Assembly (NCBI GenBank): GCA_009777435.1
Contig: WRLW01000068.1
Span: 1 to 7,720 of the forward strand
Origin: Oscillospiraceae bacterium
GTDB lineage: Bacteria; Bacillota; Clostridia; Oscillospirales; UBA929
Direction of reading: 5' to 3'
Length of the DNA stretch: 7,720 nucleotides
Of the stretch, positions 1 through 6,683 are shown one piece after another; positions within the stretch are counted from its first letter, which is position 1; each line of letters begins with the position of its first letter. The translations under genes were made by a program, and so were the position numbers. A model generated the notes under the pieces. The model made no database searches. It worked only from the letters and a program-made list of their open reading frames with translations, and had not been told where the DNA came from.

Positions 1-393
1 AATATCGCGCTTATGCTCGCCGCGCAAAAGCCCCAATGCTCGGTATTGCTCACAGGCGGCAGCCTGAATCCGAAAACCCTCAGCTGTTCGGGCTATGGAA
101 GCGCGGAGCTTGTAAAGCTTATCAACATAGACGCGGCGTTTATGGCGACGTCGGGGTTTTCAAACGCCGGCGGCTTTACGGTCGGGACGCATTTTGAATG
201 TGAGCTGAAGCGCGCGGTGATCGCGAAAACAGATAAGGTCATTATGCTTATGGACAGCTCGAAGATCGGCGTGAGTATGCCGTTTACCTTTGCCAGACCC
301 ACGGAGATTCAGGTTTTGGTCTGCGACGGCCGCATGGACGCCCAAACCGAAAGCGGCCTTTTGTCAAAGGGCGTCAGGATCATTAAGTGTTAG
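1..393 (+). CDS. DeoR-family transcriptional repressor, C-terminal effector-binding domain (5' end outside window)
   Basis: The reading frame is open from base 1, so about 130 C-terminal residues are present and the N-terminal helix-turn-helix lies upstream. The visible part matches the DeoR sensor domain (DeoRC, an isomerase-like fold that binds sugar phosphates). It has an early LLTGG segment, then a GYGSAE stretch, INIDAAFMATSGF, the ECELKRAVI segment (family pattern E-x-x-x-K-R-x-M/V-I), and LMDSSK, the conserved D-x-S-K motif near the end. Members normally bind DNA as repressors and release it on binding a phosphorylated sugar intermediate. The TAG stop is part of the ribosome binding site of the E2 gene that follows, so regulator and catabolic genes appear to be co-transcribed and perhaps translationally coupled. 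The likely target is this operon and the likely inducer one of its sugar-phosphate intermediates; both are inferences. The ATG at 13 is internal and is not the start. Confidence 0.88.
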   Translation, partial: NIALMLAAQKPQCSVLLTGGSLNPKTLSCSGYGSAELVKLINIDAAFMATSGFSNAGGFTVGTHFECELKRAVIAKTDKVIMLMDSSKIGVSMPFTFARPTEIQVLVCDGRMDAQTESGLLSKGVRIIKC

Positions 394-397
394 GAGG
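392..397 (+). promoter_or_regulatory. Ribosome binding site AGGAGG of the E2 gene, deciding a TTG start
   Basis: A perfect AGGAGG begins inside the TAG stop codon of the DeoR gene and lies 7 bases before TTG at 405. The only other upstream start in this frame is GTG at 387, which precedes the ribosome binding site and would add MLGGIN before the lipoyl domain. The TTG start gives MAHTVLMPQL, a normal E2 beginning. Confidence 0.8.
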
Positions 398-404
398 AAT
401 AAAT

Positions 405-1598
405 TTGGCACATACCGTTTTGATGCCGCAGCTCGGCATATCGGAGGAAAGCGCCATACTGACGGCGTGGCACGTCCGAAAAGGCGAGACAGTCAAGTCC
501 GGCGATAAGCTGTTCTCCCTCGAGACCGGCAAATCCGCCTTTGACGTGGAATCCGAACACACCGGCACGGTGCTGGCCCTGCTTGCCGAGGAGGGCGGCG
601 AGATCGCCGTCAAAGCGCCGGTTTGTGTGGTCGGCGAGGCCGGCGAGCAATGGCCGGCCTATGGGCCGGCGCCGGCGGCCGAAGCCGCGACTCCCGCGCC
701 TCCCGCCCTTATAGCGGCGGATGTCCGGGGCGTTTCCCCGAGGGCAAGGCGTCTGGCTGAGAAGAATGATATCGACCCCGCGTCGGCGGCGCCCACCGGG
801 CCAAGCGGCCGCGTCATTGAGCGGGACGTGAGGGCTTTTGTCAACGCGCGAACTGAAAATGAGAGAGCGGGCATAACCGAGAGTATTACACCGGCCCACG
901 ATATACAGACTGTTGACTATCAGGACAAGCCGCTGTCGGGCATACGCAAGACCATCGCCAAAACCATGTCGGCGTCGCTTGCGGCCGCCGCGCAGCTCAC
1001 GCACACGGCTTCCTTTGACGCGACGCGCGTGTTGGAATACCGCGGGCTGCTTAAAAACCATCCCGAGCTGAACGGCGTGACGCTGACCGACATGGTGCTG
1101 TACGCCGTGACCCGGACGCTTCCGGCCTTCCCGGCGCTGAACGCCTGGCTTATGGGCGATACCATGCGCGTTTTCAGCGAGGTGAACTTAGCCTGCGCGG
1201 TGGACACCGAAAGAGGGCTGATGGTTCCGGTCATATTTGGGGCGTCCAAAAAGACGCTGCTGGAAATCTCAAGGGAGCTAAAGACCTTGGCGGAGGGCTG
1301 CCGCGGCGGCGGCATCGACCCGAAGCTGCTGACGGGCGGGAGCTTCACGGTATCCAATTTGGGGCAGTTCGGCATAGAGAGCTTTACCCCCATACTGAAC
1401 CCGCCGCAGACGGGCATTTTAGGCGTAAACACCATCACCGCGCGCGTGCGCGAGGCGGACGGGGAAATCAAGACCTACCCCTGCATGTCCCTGTCGCTGA
1501 CGTATGACCACAGGGCCTTGGACGGCGCGCCGGCGTCCAAGTTTTTACAAACGCTTTGCAAAAATCTTGAGAGCTTTACGGCGCTGCTGGCCGGATGA
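405..1598 (+). CDS. Dihydrolipoamide acyltransferase (E2) of a 2-oxo acid / acetoin dehydrogenase-type complex
   Basis: This is the 397-residue core protein of an E1-E2-E3 complex. It carries acyl groups on a lipoyl arm and transfers them to CoA in the cytoplasm. An N-terminal lipoyl domain spans about residues 2-78. Its lipoylation lysine is probably K43 in the motif ETGKS, where most relatives have ETDKA. An Ala/Pro-rich linker follows (about 79-107). Next is a peripheral subunit-binding domain (about 108-146, from RGVSPRARRLA to GRVIERDV), and then the catalytic domain (about 168-397). The catalytic domain has VSNLGQFGIESFTPILNPPQ and ends with the active-site signature DHRALDG, with H369 and D373. 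One lipoyl domain and this length are typical of Gram-positive E2 proteins. The TTG start is chosen for its ideal ribosome binding site. The E3 and fused E1 genes follow directly, so the complex is self-contained. The acyl substrate (pyruvate, branched-chain, acetoin or a sugar-derived acid) cannot be assigned from this sequence. Confidence 0.93.
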   Translation: MAHTVLMPQLGISEESAILTAWHVRKGETVKSGDKLFSLETGKSAFDVESEHTGTVLALLAEEGGEIAVKAPVCVVGEAGEQWPAYGPAPAAEAATPAPPALIAADVRGVSPRARRLAEKNDIDPASAAPTGPSGRVIERDVRAFVNARTENERAGITESITPAHDIQTVDYQDKPLSGIRKTIAKTMSASLAAAAQLTHTASFDATRVLEYRGLLKNHPELNGVTLTDMVLYAVTRTLPAFPALNAWLMGDTMRVFSEVNLACAVDTERGLMVPVIFGASKKTLLEISRELKTLAEGCRGGGIDPKLLTGGSFTVSNLGQFGIESFTPILNPPQTGILGVNTITARVREADGEIKTYPCMSLSLTYDHRALDGAPASKFLQTLCKNLESFTALLAG

Positions 1599-1622
1599 AA
1601 GCCGCGGAAAGACGGTGACATT

Positions 1623-2924
1623 ATGTATGACCTGATTATAATCGGCGGCGGGCCCGCCGGATACCACGCCGCCGGTCTCGCGGCGCGCGGGGGACTGAAA
1701 ACGTTGCTGTTTGAAAAGCGCGGCTTGGGCGGCGTCTGCCTGAACGAAGGCTGTATACCCTCAAAAGCGCTGCTGTATTCGGCCAAAATTTTCGACTACG
1801 CGAACGGCGGCGGCAAAAAATACGGCGTGACGTGTGAAAACCCGGTATTTGACTACGCCGCCGCCGTAAGGCGCAAGGACGGCGTGGTCGGGCGGCTGAT
1901 ATCGGGCATCGAGGCGTCGCTGAAAAGCGCGGGCGTTGAGATCGCGCGCGAGCGCGCCGTGATTGCCGGAAAAACCGGCGGCGGCTTTACGGTGGAGGCG
2001 GCCGGGACGGCCTATCAGGCCCGAAACCTGCTGATTTGCACCGGCTCCGAGCCTGTTTTGCCGCCCATTAAGGGCATTGAGTCGGCCATGACCAACCGGG
2101 AGTGCCTCGAGCTGACCGAAGTTCCCATGACGCTGGCCGTCGTCGGCGGCGGCGTGATCGGCCTTGAGATGGCCGGCCTGTTCAATTCGGCGGGCAGCGT
2201 CGTGACCGTATATGAGGCGGCGGACAAGATAGCCGGCCCGTTTGACCGCGAGATATCCGGTATGCTGCAAAAGATATACGAGAAAAAGGGCGTGGTGTTC
2301 AAGTTAAACGCCGCGGTAAAAGACATAGCCGAGCTTGGCGCGGAAAAAACTCTGGTGTCCGTCGGGCGCCGGGCCGTGACGTCGGGTATCGGGCTTGAGA
2401 GCGTCGGGGTTCCGACCGGGCGCGGCGCGGTGCTGACCGACGAGTTTATGAAAACGGGCGTCCCCGGCGTATACGCGGCGGGAGACGTCAACGGCAAGTC
2501 CATGCTGGCGCACACGGCTTACCGCGAGGCCGAGGTGGCCGTCAACAATATGCTCGGGCGCAGGGACATAATGGAATATGGCGCAATACCGTCGGTGATA
2601 TACACAAGCCCCGAGGCCGCCGGCATCGGTGAAACGGCCGAGTCCGCGCGGGAAAAGGGCATATCCGCGCGGGAAACCAAGCTGCCCATGCAATACTCAG
2701 GCCGCTTTATGGCCGAAAACGAGGGCGAAGGCGGGCTGTGCAAGCTGGTATGGGCGGGAGAAAGGCTGATAGGGGCGCACATGCTGGGCAGCCCCTGCTC
2801 GGAGATAATCTCCACGCTGTCGGCCGTGATGTTCCGCGAGATGGGCATTGAGCAGATAAAGAAAATTATTTTCCCGCATCCGACAGTGGCGGAAATCATA
2901 AAGGAGGCGATATTCCATGCCTAA
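1623..2924 (+). CDS. lpdA: Dihydrolipoamide dehydrogenase (E3), short form
   Basis: This FAD enzyme reoxidises the dihydrolipoyl group of E2 and passes electrons to NAD+. The FAD-binding GGGPAG lies at residues 8-13. The redox-active disulfide is C39 and C44 in GVCLNEGCIPSK. The NAD-binding motif VVGGGVIG is at 173-180 and the second FAD motif AAGDV at 285-289. The C-terminal dimer domain ends with HPTVAE, giving the catalytic His/Glu pair H419 and E424. At 433 residues it is shorter than the usual 460-475. Part of the shortage lies between KKGVVF (221-226) and LVSVGRR (244-250), where the link within the NAD domain is roughly 15-20 residues shorter than usual. The frame is intact on both sides, so this is not a frameshift. 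The ATG is preceded by GGTGA at 1614-1618, 4 bases upstream, in a 24-base gap after E2. Its end overlaps the E1 start by 8 bases, supporting dedicated use in this complex. Confidence 0.94.
   Translation: MYDLIIIGGGPAGYHAAGLAARGGLKTLLFEKRGLGGVCLNEGCIPSKALLYSAKIFDYANGGGKKYGVTCENPVFDYAAAVRRKDGVVGRLISGIEASLKSAGVEIARERAVIAGKTGGGFTVEAAGTAYQARNLLICTGSEPVLPPIKGIESAMTNRECLELTEVPMTLAVVGGGVIGLEMAGLFNSAGSVVTVYEAADKIAGPFDREISGMLQKIYEKKGVVFKLNAAVKDIAELGAEKTLVSVGRRAVTSGIGLESVGVPTGRGAVLTDEFMKTGVPGVYAAGDVNGKSMLAHTAYREAEVAVNNMLGRRDIMEYGAIPSVIYTSPEAAGIGETAESAREKGISARETKLPMQYSGRFMAENEGEGGLCKLVWAGERLIGAHMLGSPCSEIISTLSAVMFREMGIEQIKKIIFPHPTVAEIIKEAIFHA
2901..2907 (+). promoter_or_regulatory. Ribosome binding site AAGGAGG of the fused E1 gene, inside the E3 coding end
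   Basis: AAGGAGG lies within the last codons of the E3 gene, 9 bases before the ATG at 2917. It fixes the E1 start and the 8-base overlap of the two genes, which suggests translational coupling of E3 and E1. Confidence 0.75.
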
Positions 2925-5385
2925 AAGCCAGTTTATCGACCCCGCGGCGGTACGCGCCAGGGGCGAGCTGAAATTTGAAAGCATCCCGCTCAACACATAC
3001 CAGAAAACCTTCGAGGAGTCGGCCAAGTCGTATACAAAGGACGACCTGACGGGTATTTTCCACGATATGCAGGTCATCCGTGAGTTTGAGGGTATGCTTT
3101 ACTCGGTGCGCACCACCAAGCAGTATAACGGCGTGGAATACGTTTACACCGGCCCGGCGCATTTATACAGCGGTCAGGAGGCCGCCGCCGTCGGCATGGC
3201 CTATACGCTGAAGGCGGACGACGTGATATTCGGCTCACACCGCAGCCACGGCGAGGTCTTGGCCAAAGGGTACGCCGCCATAAAGAATATAGATGAGCAC
3301 GGGCTGTATGATATAATGAAAGCGTTTCAAAACGGCGCGGCGCTGGCTGCCGTCGAAAAGCTCAACAAGTCCGGCGACGTTAAGAATTTAGCCTCCGATT
3401 TCCTGCTGTACGGCTTTATGGCCGAGCTGTTCGGGCGTGTCCATGGCTTCACGCGCGGGCTGGGCAACTCGATGCACGTCTTTTTCACGCCCTTCGGCAT
3501 TTATCCGAACAACGCCATTGTCGGCGGCTCGGCCGGCATAGCGGCCGGCGGCGCGCTGTATAAGCGCGTGAACAACAAGCCGGGCATGGTCGTCTGCAAC
3601 ATAGGCGACGCGTCGCTGGGCTGCGGGCCGGTCTGGGAGGCGCTCAACTTCGCCGCGCAGGATCAGTTCACCCAGCTTTGGGATGAAAGCCGCCGCGGCG
3701 GCCTGCCCATAATCTTCAATTTCTTGAATAACCAATACGGCATGGGGGGCCAGACCTGCGGCGAGACCATGGCTTATGGGATACTGGCGCGCGTGGGCGC
3801 GGGCATCAGCCCGACGCAGCTGCACGCCGAGCGCGTGGACGGATACAACCCGTTTGCCGTAATCGACGCGTTTGAGCGCAAGCGCGGGATTATCGACGAG
3901 CGGCGCGGCCCCGTGCTGTTAGACACGGTGACTTACCGCTTTGTCGGGCACTCGGCCACCGACGCGTCCACCTACCGCACTAAGGAGGAAATCGAGGCCT
4001 GGCAAAGCGTCGATGCCATAAAGACCTTCAAGGAGGGTCTGATCGGCGCCGGGATAGCCTCGCGGGACGAGCTGACCGCCATTGAGGACGGCATCAGGGA
4101 CAGAATCACGGAGATAATGAAAATTTCCATCGACGAAAGCGTATCCCCGCGCATGAACCTGTTAAAGGAGCCGGACAGCATCCGGCAGTATATGTTCTCG
4201 AACCGCCGGATTGAGCGCATGGAGGAGCGGGCGGCGGAGGTCTCCGCGCCCAAGGAGAGCAACAGCCGGCTGCAAAAGCTGAAAACCAAGTCCCGCTCGG
4301 CCTTCGGCCCGGACGGCAAGCCCGTTTCCAAGCTCAAGCAGTTCAACATCCGCGACGCGCTGTTCGAGGCCATCCTCGACAAATTTTACGACGACCCGAC
4401 GCTGATAGCGTTCGGCGAGGACAACCGCGACTGGGGCGGCGCGTTCGGCGTTTACGGGGGCATGACCGAATCCATCCCTTATCACCGCTTCTTCAACACC
4501 CCCATATCGGAGGGCACGATCGTAGCCGCCGCGGTGGGGTACGCGCTGTGCGGCGGGCGGGCCGTACCGGAGCTGATGTATTCCGATTTTCTGGGGCGCG
4601 CGGGCGACGAGGTGTTCAACCAGCTCTCAAAGTGGCAGGCCATGAGCGCCGGGGCTTTGACCATGCCCGTGGTGCTGCGCATATCGGTAGGCTCCAAATA
4701 CGGCGCGCAGCACGCTCAGGACTGGACTTCGCTGACCGCCCACATCCCCGGCCTGAAGGTGGTCTATCCGGCCACGCCTTATGACGCCAAGGGCCTGATG
4801 AACGCCGCGCTGAACGGCTCCGACCCCGTGGTGTTCTTCGAGGCGCAAAAGCTGTATGACACCGGAGAGCTGTTCCATGAGGGCGGCGTGCCGGAGGAGT
4901 ATTACGAGGTGCCCATCGGGGAGCCGGACATCAAGCGCGCCGGCGGCGACATAACCATACTGACGGTCGGCGCGTCGCTTTACGCCGGCTTGGACGCCGC
5001 GGACATGCTTGATAAACACGGCCTGAGCGCGGAGGTTATCGACGCGCGCAGCTTAGTTCCGTTCAACTATGAAAAGGTGGTCGAGTCCGTCAAAAAGACG
5101 GGCAGGATCGTGCTGGTCGGCGACTCGTGCGAAAGGGGCGCCCACGCGAGCGATCTGGCAAAAAATATCACCGAGCTGTGCTTCGACTTTTTGGACGGGC
5201 CGCCCGTTGTGGTGGCCGCGCCCAACGTTATCTGCCCCTGCCCGGAGCTGGAGGAATACTATTACCCGCAGGCCGGCTGGATACTGGACGCCATACACGA
5301 AAAGATTCTGCCGCTGCCCGGGCACACGGCCGTTATGAACTATACGAGCGTAGAGAAGATGCGCCGGGAGAGCCTGGGAATATGA
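2917..5385 (+). CDS. Fused alpha-beta E1 component, thiamine-diphosphate-dependent 2-oxo acid / acetoin-type dehydrogenase
   Basis: This 822-residue protein joins E1 alpha (about residues 42-420) and E1 beta (about 475-805), normally two separate subunits, through a charged linker (about 421-474). E1 decarboxylates or cleaves its substrate on thiamine diphosphate and hands the acyl group to the E2 lipoyl arm. In the alpha half HRSHGE (108-113), NSMHVFF (184-190) and the GHSATDASTYRTKEE loop (344-358) match the E1 alpha pattern. The cofactor motif runs from G230-D231 to N271-N272, about 12 residues longer than the usual GDG-x-NN spacing, and reads GDA instead of GDG. In the beta half, FGEDN (499-503), NTPISEGTI (527-535), a His in GAQHAQD (H599), AHIPGLKVVYPATPYDAKGL (608-627) and a late VIDARSLVPF (707-716) match E1 beta. 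The gene order E2-E3-E1 differs from the common E1-first order. The substrate is unknown; the neighbouring sorbose/sorbitol-phosphate-type dehydrogenases point to carbohydrate breakdown. Pyruvate or a branched-chain 2-oxo acid remain possible. Confidence 0.92.
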   Translation: MPKSQFIDPAAVRARGELKFESIPLNTYQKTFEESAKSYTKDDLTGIFHDMQVIREFEGMLYSVRTTKQYNGVEYVYTGPAHLYSGQEAAAVGMAYTLKADDVIFGSHRSHGEVLAKGYAAIKNIDEHGLYDIMKAFQNGAALAAVEKLNKSGDVKNLASDFLLYGFMAELFGRVHGFTRGLGNSMHVFFTPFGIYPNNAIVGGSAGIAAGGALYKRVNNKPGMVVCNIGDASLGCGPVWEALNFAAQDQFTQLWDESRRGGLPIIFNFLNNQYGMGGQTCGETMAYGILARVGAGISPTQLHAERVDGYNPFAVIDAFERKRGIIDERRGPVLLDTVTYRFVGHSATDASTYRTKEEIEAWQSVDAIKTFKEGLIGAGIASRDELTAIEDGIRDRITEIMKISIDESVSPRMNLLKEPDSIRQYMFSNRRIERMEERAAEVSAPKESNSRLQKLKTKSRSAFGPDGKPVSKLKQFNIRDALFEAILDKFYDDPTLIAFGEDNRDWGGAFGVYGGMTESIPYHRFFNTPISEGTIVAAAVGYALCGGRAVPELMYSDFLGRAGDEVFNQLSKWQAMSAGALTMPVVLRISVGSKYGAQHAQDWTSLTAHIPGLKVVYPATPYDAKGLMNAALNGSDPVVFFEAQKLYDTGELFHEGGVPEEYYEVPIGEPDIKRAGGDITILTVGASLYAGLDAADMLDKHGLSAEVIDARSLVPFNYEKVVESVKKTGRIVLVGDSCERGAHASDLAKNITELCFDFLDGPPVVVAAPNVICPCPELEEYYYPQAGWILDAIHEKILPLPGHTAVMNYTSVEKMRRESLGI

Positions 5386-5391
5386 AGCGCC

Positions 5392-5411
5392 GCGGCTTTG
5401 CGAAAGGCCGC
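5392..5411 (+). other. Small intercistronic stem-loop between E1 and the SorE-like gene
   Basis: In the short gap after the E1 stop, GCGGCTTT (5392-5399) and AAAGGCCGC (5403-5411) can pair around a 3-base loop. This gives 8 pairs with one bulged G. There is no T-run after it, so it is not a convincing terminator. It could mark an RNA processing or stability point between the complex genes and the dehydrogenase genes, or it could be chance in GC-rich DNA. Confidence 0.3.
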
Positions 5412-5435
5412 TCAAGGAAAGGGTGAGTGCTGAAA

Positions 5436-6683
5436 ATGAAAACAAAGGCCGTACGCCTGTATGGCAAGAATGATCTGCGGCTCGAGGAATTTGAACTGCC
5501 GCCCATAAGCGGCGATGAGATACTGGCCAAAGTCGTTTCCGACAGCGTTTGCATGTCGTCCTATAAGGCCGCGAAGCAAGGGGCGGAGCATAAGCGCGTC
5601 CCGGACGGCATTGACCGGAACCCGGTCATTATCGGGCATGAGTTTTGCGGCGAGCTGGTTGAGGTGGGAGCAAAATGGCGCGGCCGGTTTAAGCCCGGCG
5701 ACAAATTCTCTATCCAGCCCGCCATAAACGCTCCCGAAAACGTCTACGCCGCGCCGGGGTACAGCTTCCCGTTTATTGGCGGCGACGCCACGTATATCAT
5801 AATCCCGGCCGTGGTCATGGAACACGACTGCCTGCTGCCTTATGGCGGCGAGGCGTTTTATCACGGCTCGCTGGCGGAGCCTATGAGCTGCATTATCGGC
5901 GGGTTTCATGTGAACTATCACACTCAGGCGGGCTGCTATACGCATCAGATGGGCATCGTGAAGGGCGGCAAAATGGCGCTTCTGGCCGGCGTCGGCCCTA
6001 TGGGGCTGGGGGCTATCGACTACGCCCTGCACTGTGAGCGCCGCCCGTCGCTGCTGGTGGTCACAGACATAGACGAGGCCCGGCTGTCACGCGCCGCCGC
6101 GCTGTATACGCCCGAACACGCGAAGCAACGCGGCGTGGAGCTGGTTTACCGCAAAGCGCCCGGCACGGAGAGCCTGATGGAGCTGTCGGGCGGCGCGGGG
6201 TATGACGACGTTTTTGTCTACGCGCCGGTCGCGCCGATAGTCGAGCAGGCGGGCGCGATACTTGCCTATGACGGATGCCTGAATTTTTTCGCAGGCCCGA
6301 CCGACCCTGAGTTTTCCGCCCGCTTTAATTTCTACGACGCGCATTATAACGCCGCCCATATCGCCGGCAACAGCGGCGGCAACACCGACGACATGCGCGA
6401 GGCGCTGGAGATGATGGCCGAGGGTAAAATCGACCCGGCGGCCATGGTGACTCACGTCGGCGGGTTAGACGCTGTGATACACACCACATTGAATCTGCCC
6501 GAAATCCCCGGCGGCAAGAAGCTTATTTACAATCAAATATCGATGCCGCTGACCGCCATAGCCGATTTTCCGAAGCTTGAGGATCCGCTGTTTGCGGAGC
6601 TTTCACGGCTCACGGAGAGAAGCGGCGGGCTTTGGAGCTTGGAATGTGAGCGATATTTACTGCAAAACGGGAGGCCGTTATGA
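5436..6683 (+). CDS. sorE: Zinc-dependent dehydrogenase resembling L-sorbose-1-phosphate reductase
   Basis: This 415-residue member of the medium-chain dehydrogenase family has catalytic zinc ligands that can be proposed as C39 (SVCMSSYKAA), H68-E69 (IIGHEFCGEL) and E148 (SLAEPMSC). No four-cysteine structural-zinc lobe is seen. The Rossmann motif GVGPMG lies at 185-190, with an acidic residue (D211 in VVTDID) at the end of the second strand, favouring NAD(H). The segments LRLYG-like N-terminus, PGYSFPFIGG, CLNFFAGP, SGGNTDDMR and the late GGKKLIY resemble SorE, which reduces L-sorbose 1-phosphate to D-glucitol 6-phosphate; this is from memory of the family, not a search. The next gene encodes the matching next-step enzyme, which strengthens the call. 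A related keto-sugar or polyol phosphate is an alternative substrate. The start is uncertain: ATG 5436 gives the family-like MKTKAVRLYG, while GTG 5427 would add three residues and has AAGGA 8 bases upstream. The gene ends in a 4-base ATGA overlap with the next gene. Confidence 0.85.
   Translation: MKTKAVRLYGKNDLRLEEFELPPISGDEILAKVVSDSVCMSSYKAAKQGAEHKRVPDGIDRNPVIIGHEFCGELVEVGAKWRGRFKPGDKFSIQPAINAPENVYAAPGYSFPFIGGDATYIIIPAVVMEHDCLLPYGGEAFYHGSLAEPMSCIIGGFHVNYHTQAGCYTHQMGIVKGGKMALLAGVGPMGLGAIDYALHCERRPSLLVVTDIDEARLSRAAALYTPEHAKQRGVELVYRKAPGTESLMELSGGAGYDDVFVYAPVAPIVEQAGAILAYDGCLNFFAGPTDPEFSARFNFYDAHYNAAHIAGNSGGNTDDMREALEMMAEGKIDPAAMVTHVGGLDAVIHTTLNLPEIPGGKKLIYNQISMPLTAIADFPKLEDPLFAELSRLTERSGGLWSLECERYLLQNGRPL

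Noticed and set aside
290..508. Plus-strand frame crossing the DeoR/E2 junction
   Set aside because: It overlaps two well-supported genes in a different frame and is rich in arginine with no family resemblance.
390..1061. Long minus-strand open frame of 223 codons opposite the E2 gene
   Set aside because: It lies wholly opposite a gene with clear domains. Its translation is arginine-rich and low in complexity, as expected of a shadow frame in GC-rich DNA.
920..1471. Minus-strand open frame of 183 codons opposite the E2 catalytic domain
   Set aside because: It is serine-rich with no recognisable motif and is fully explained as the antisense of E2.
1597..1622. GCCGCGG-containing gap after E2 resembling the gap after E1
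   Set aside because: Both gaps contain GCCGCGG soon after the stop codon, but the shared part is short and made of common GC-rich triplets, so a repeat family is not supported.
2280..2375. Possible frameshift or deletion error in the E3 gene
   Set aside because: The frame and family motifs are intact on both sides, so a net in-frame shortening is more likely than a sequencing error.
5127..5426. Plus-strand frame of 99 codons overlapping the end of E1
   Set aside because: It is an out-of-frame shadow inside the E1 beta domain; E1 motifs continue in the main frame to its stop.
5412..6032. Minus-strand open frame of 206 codons opposite the SorE-like gene
   Set aside because: It has no motif, no credible ribosome binding site context, and is fully antisense to a confident gene.
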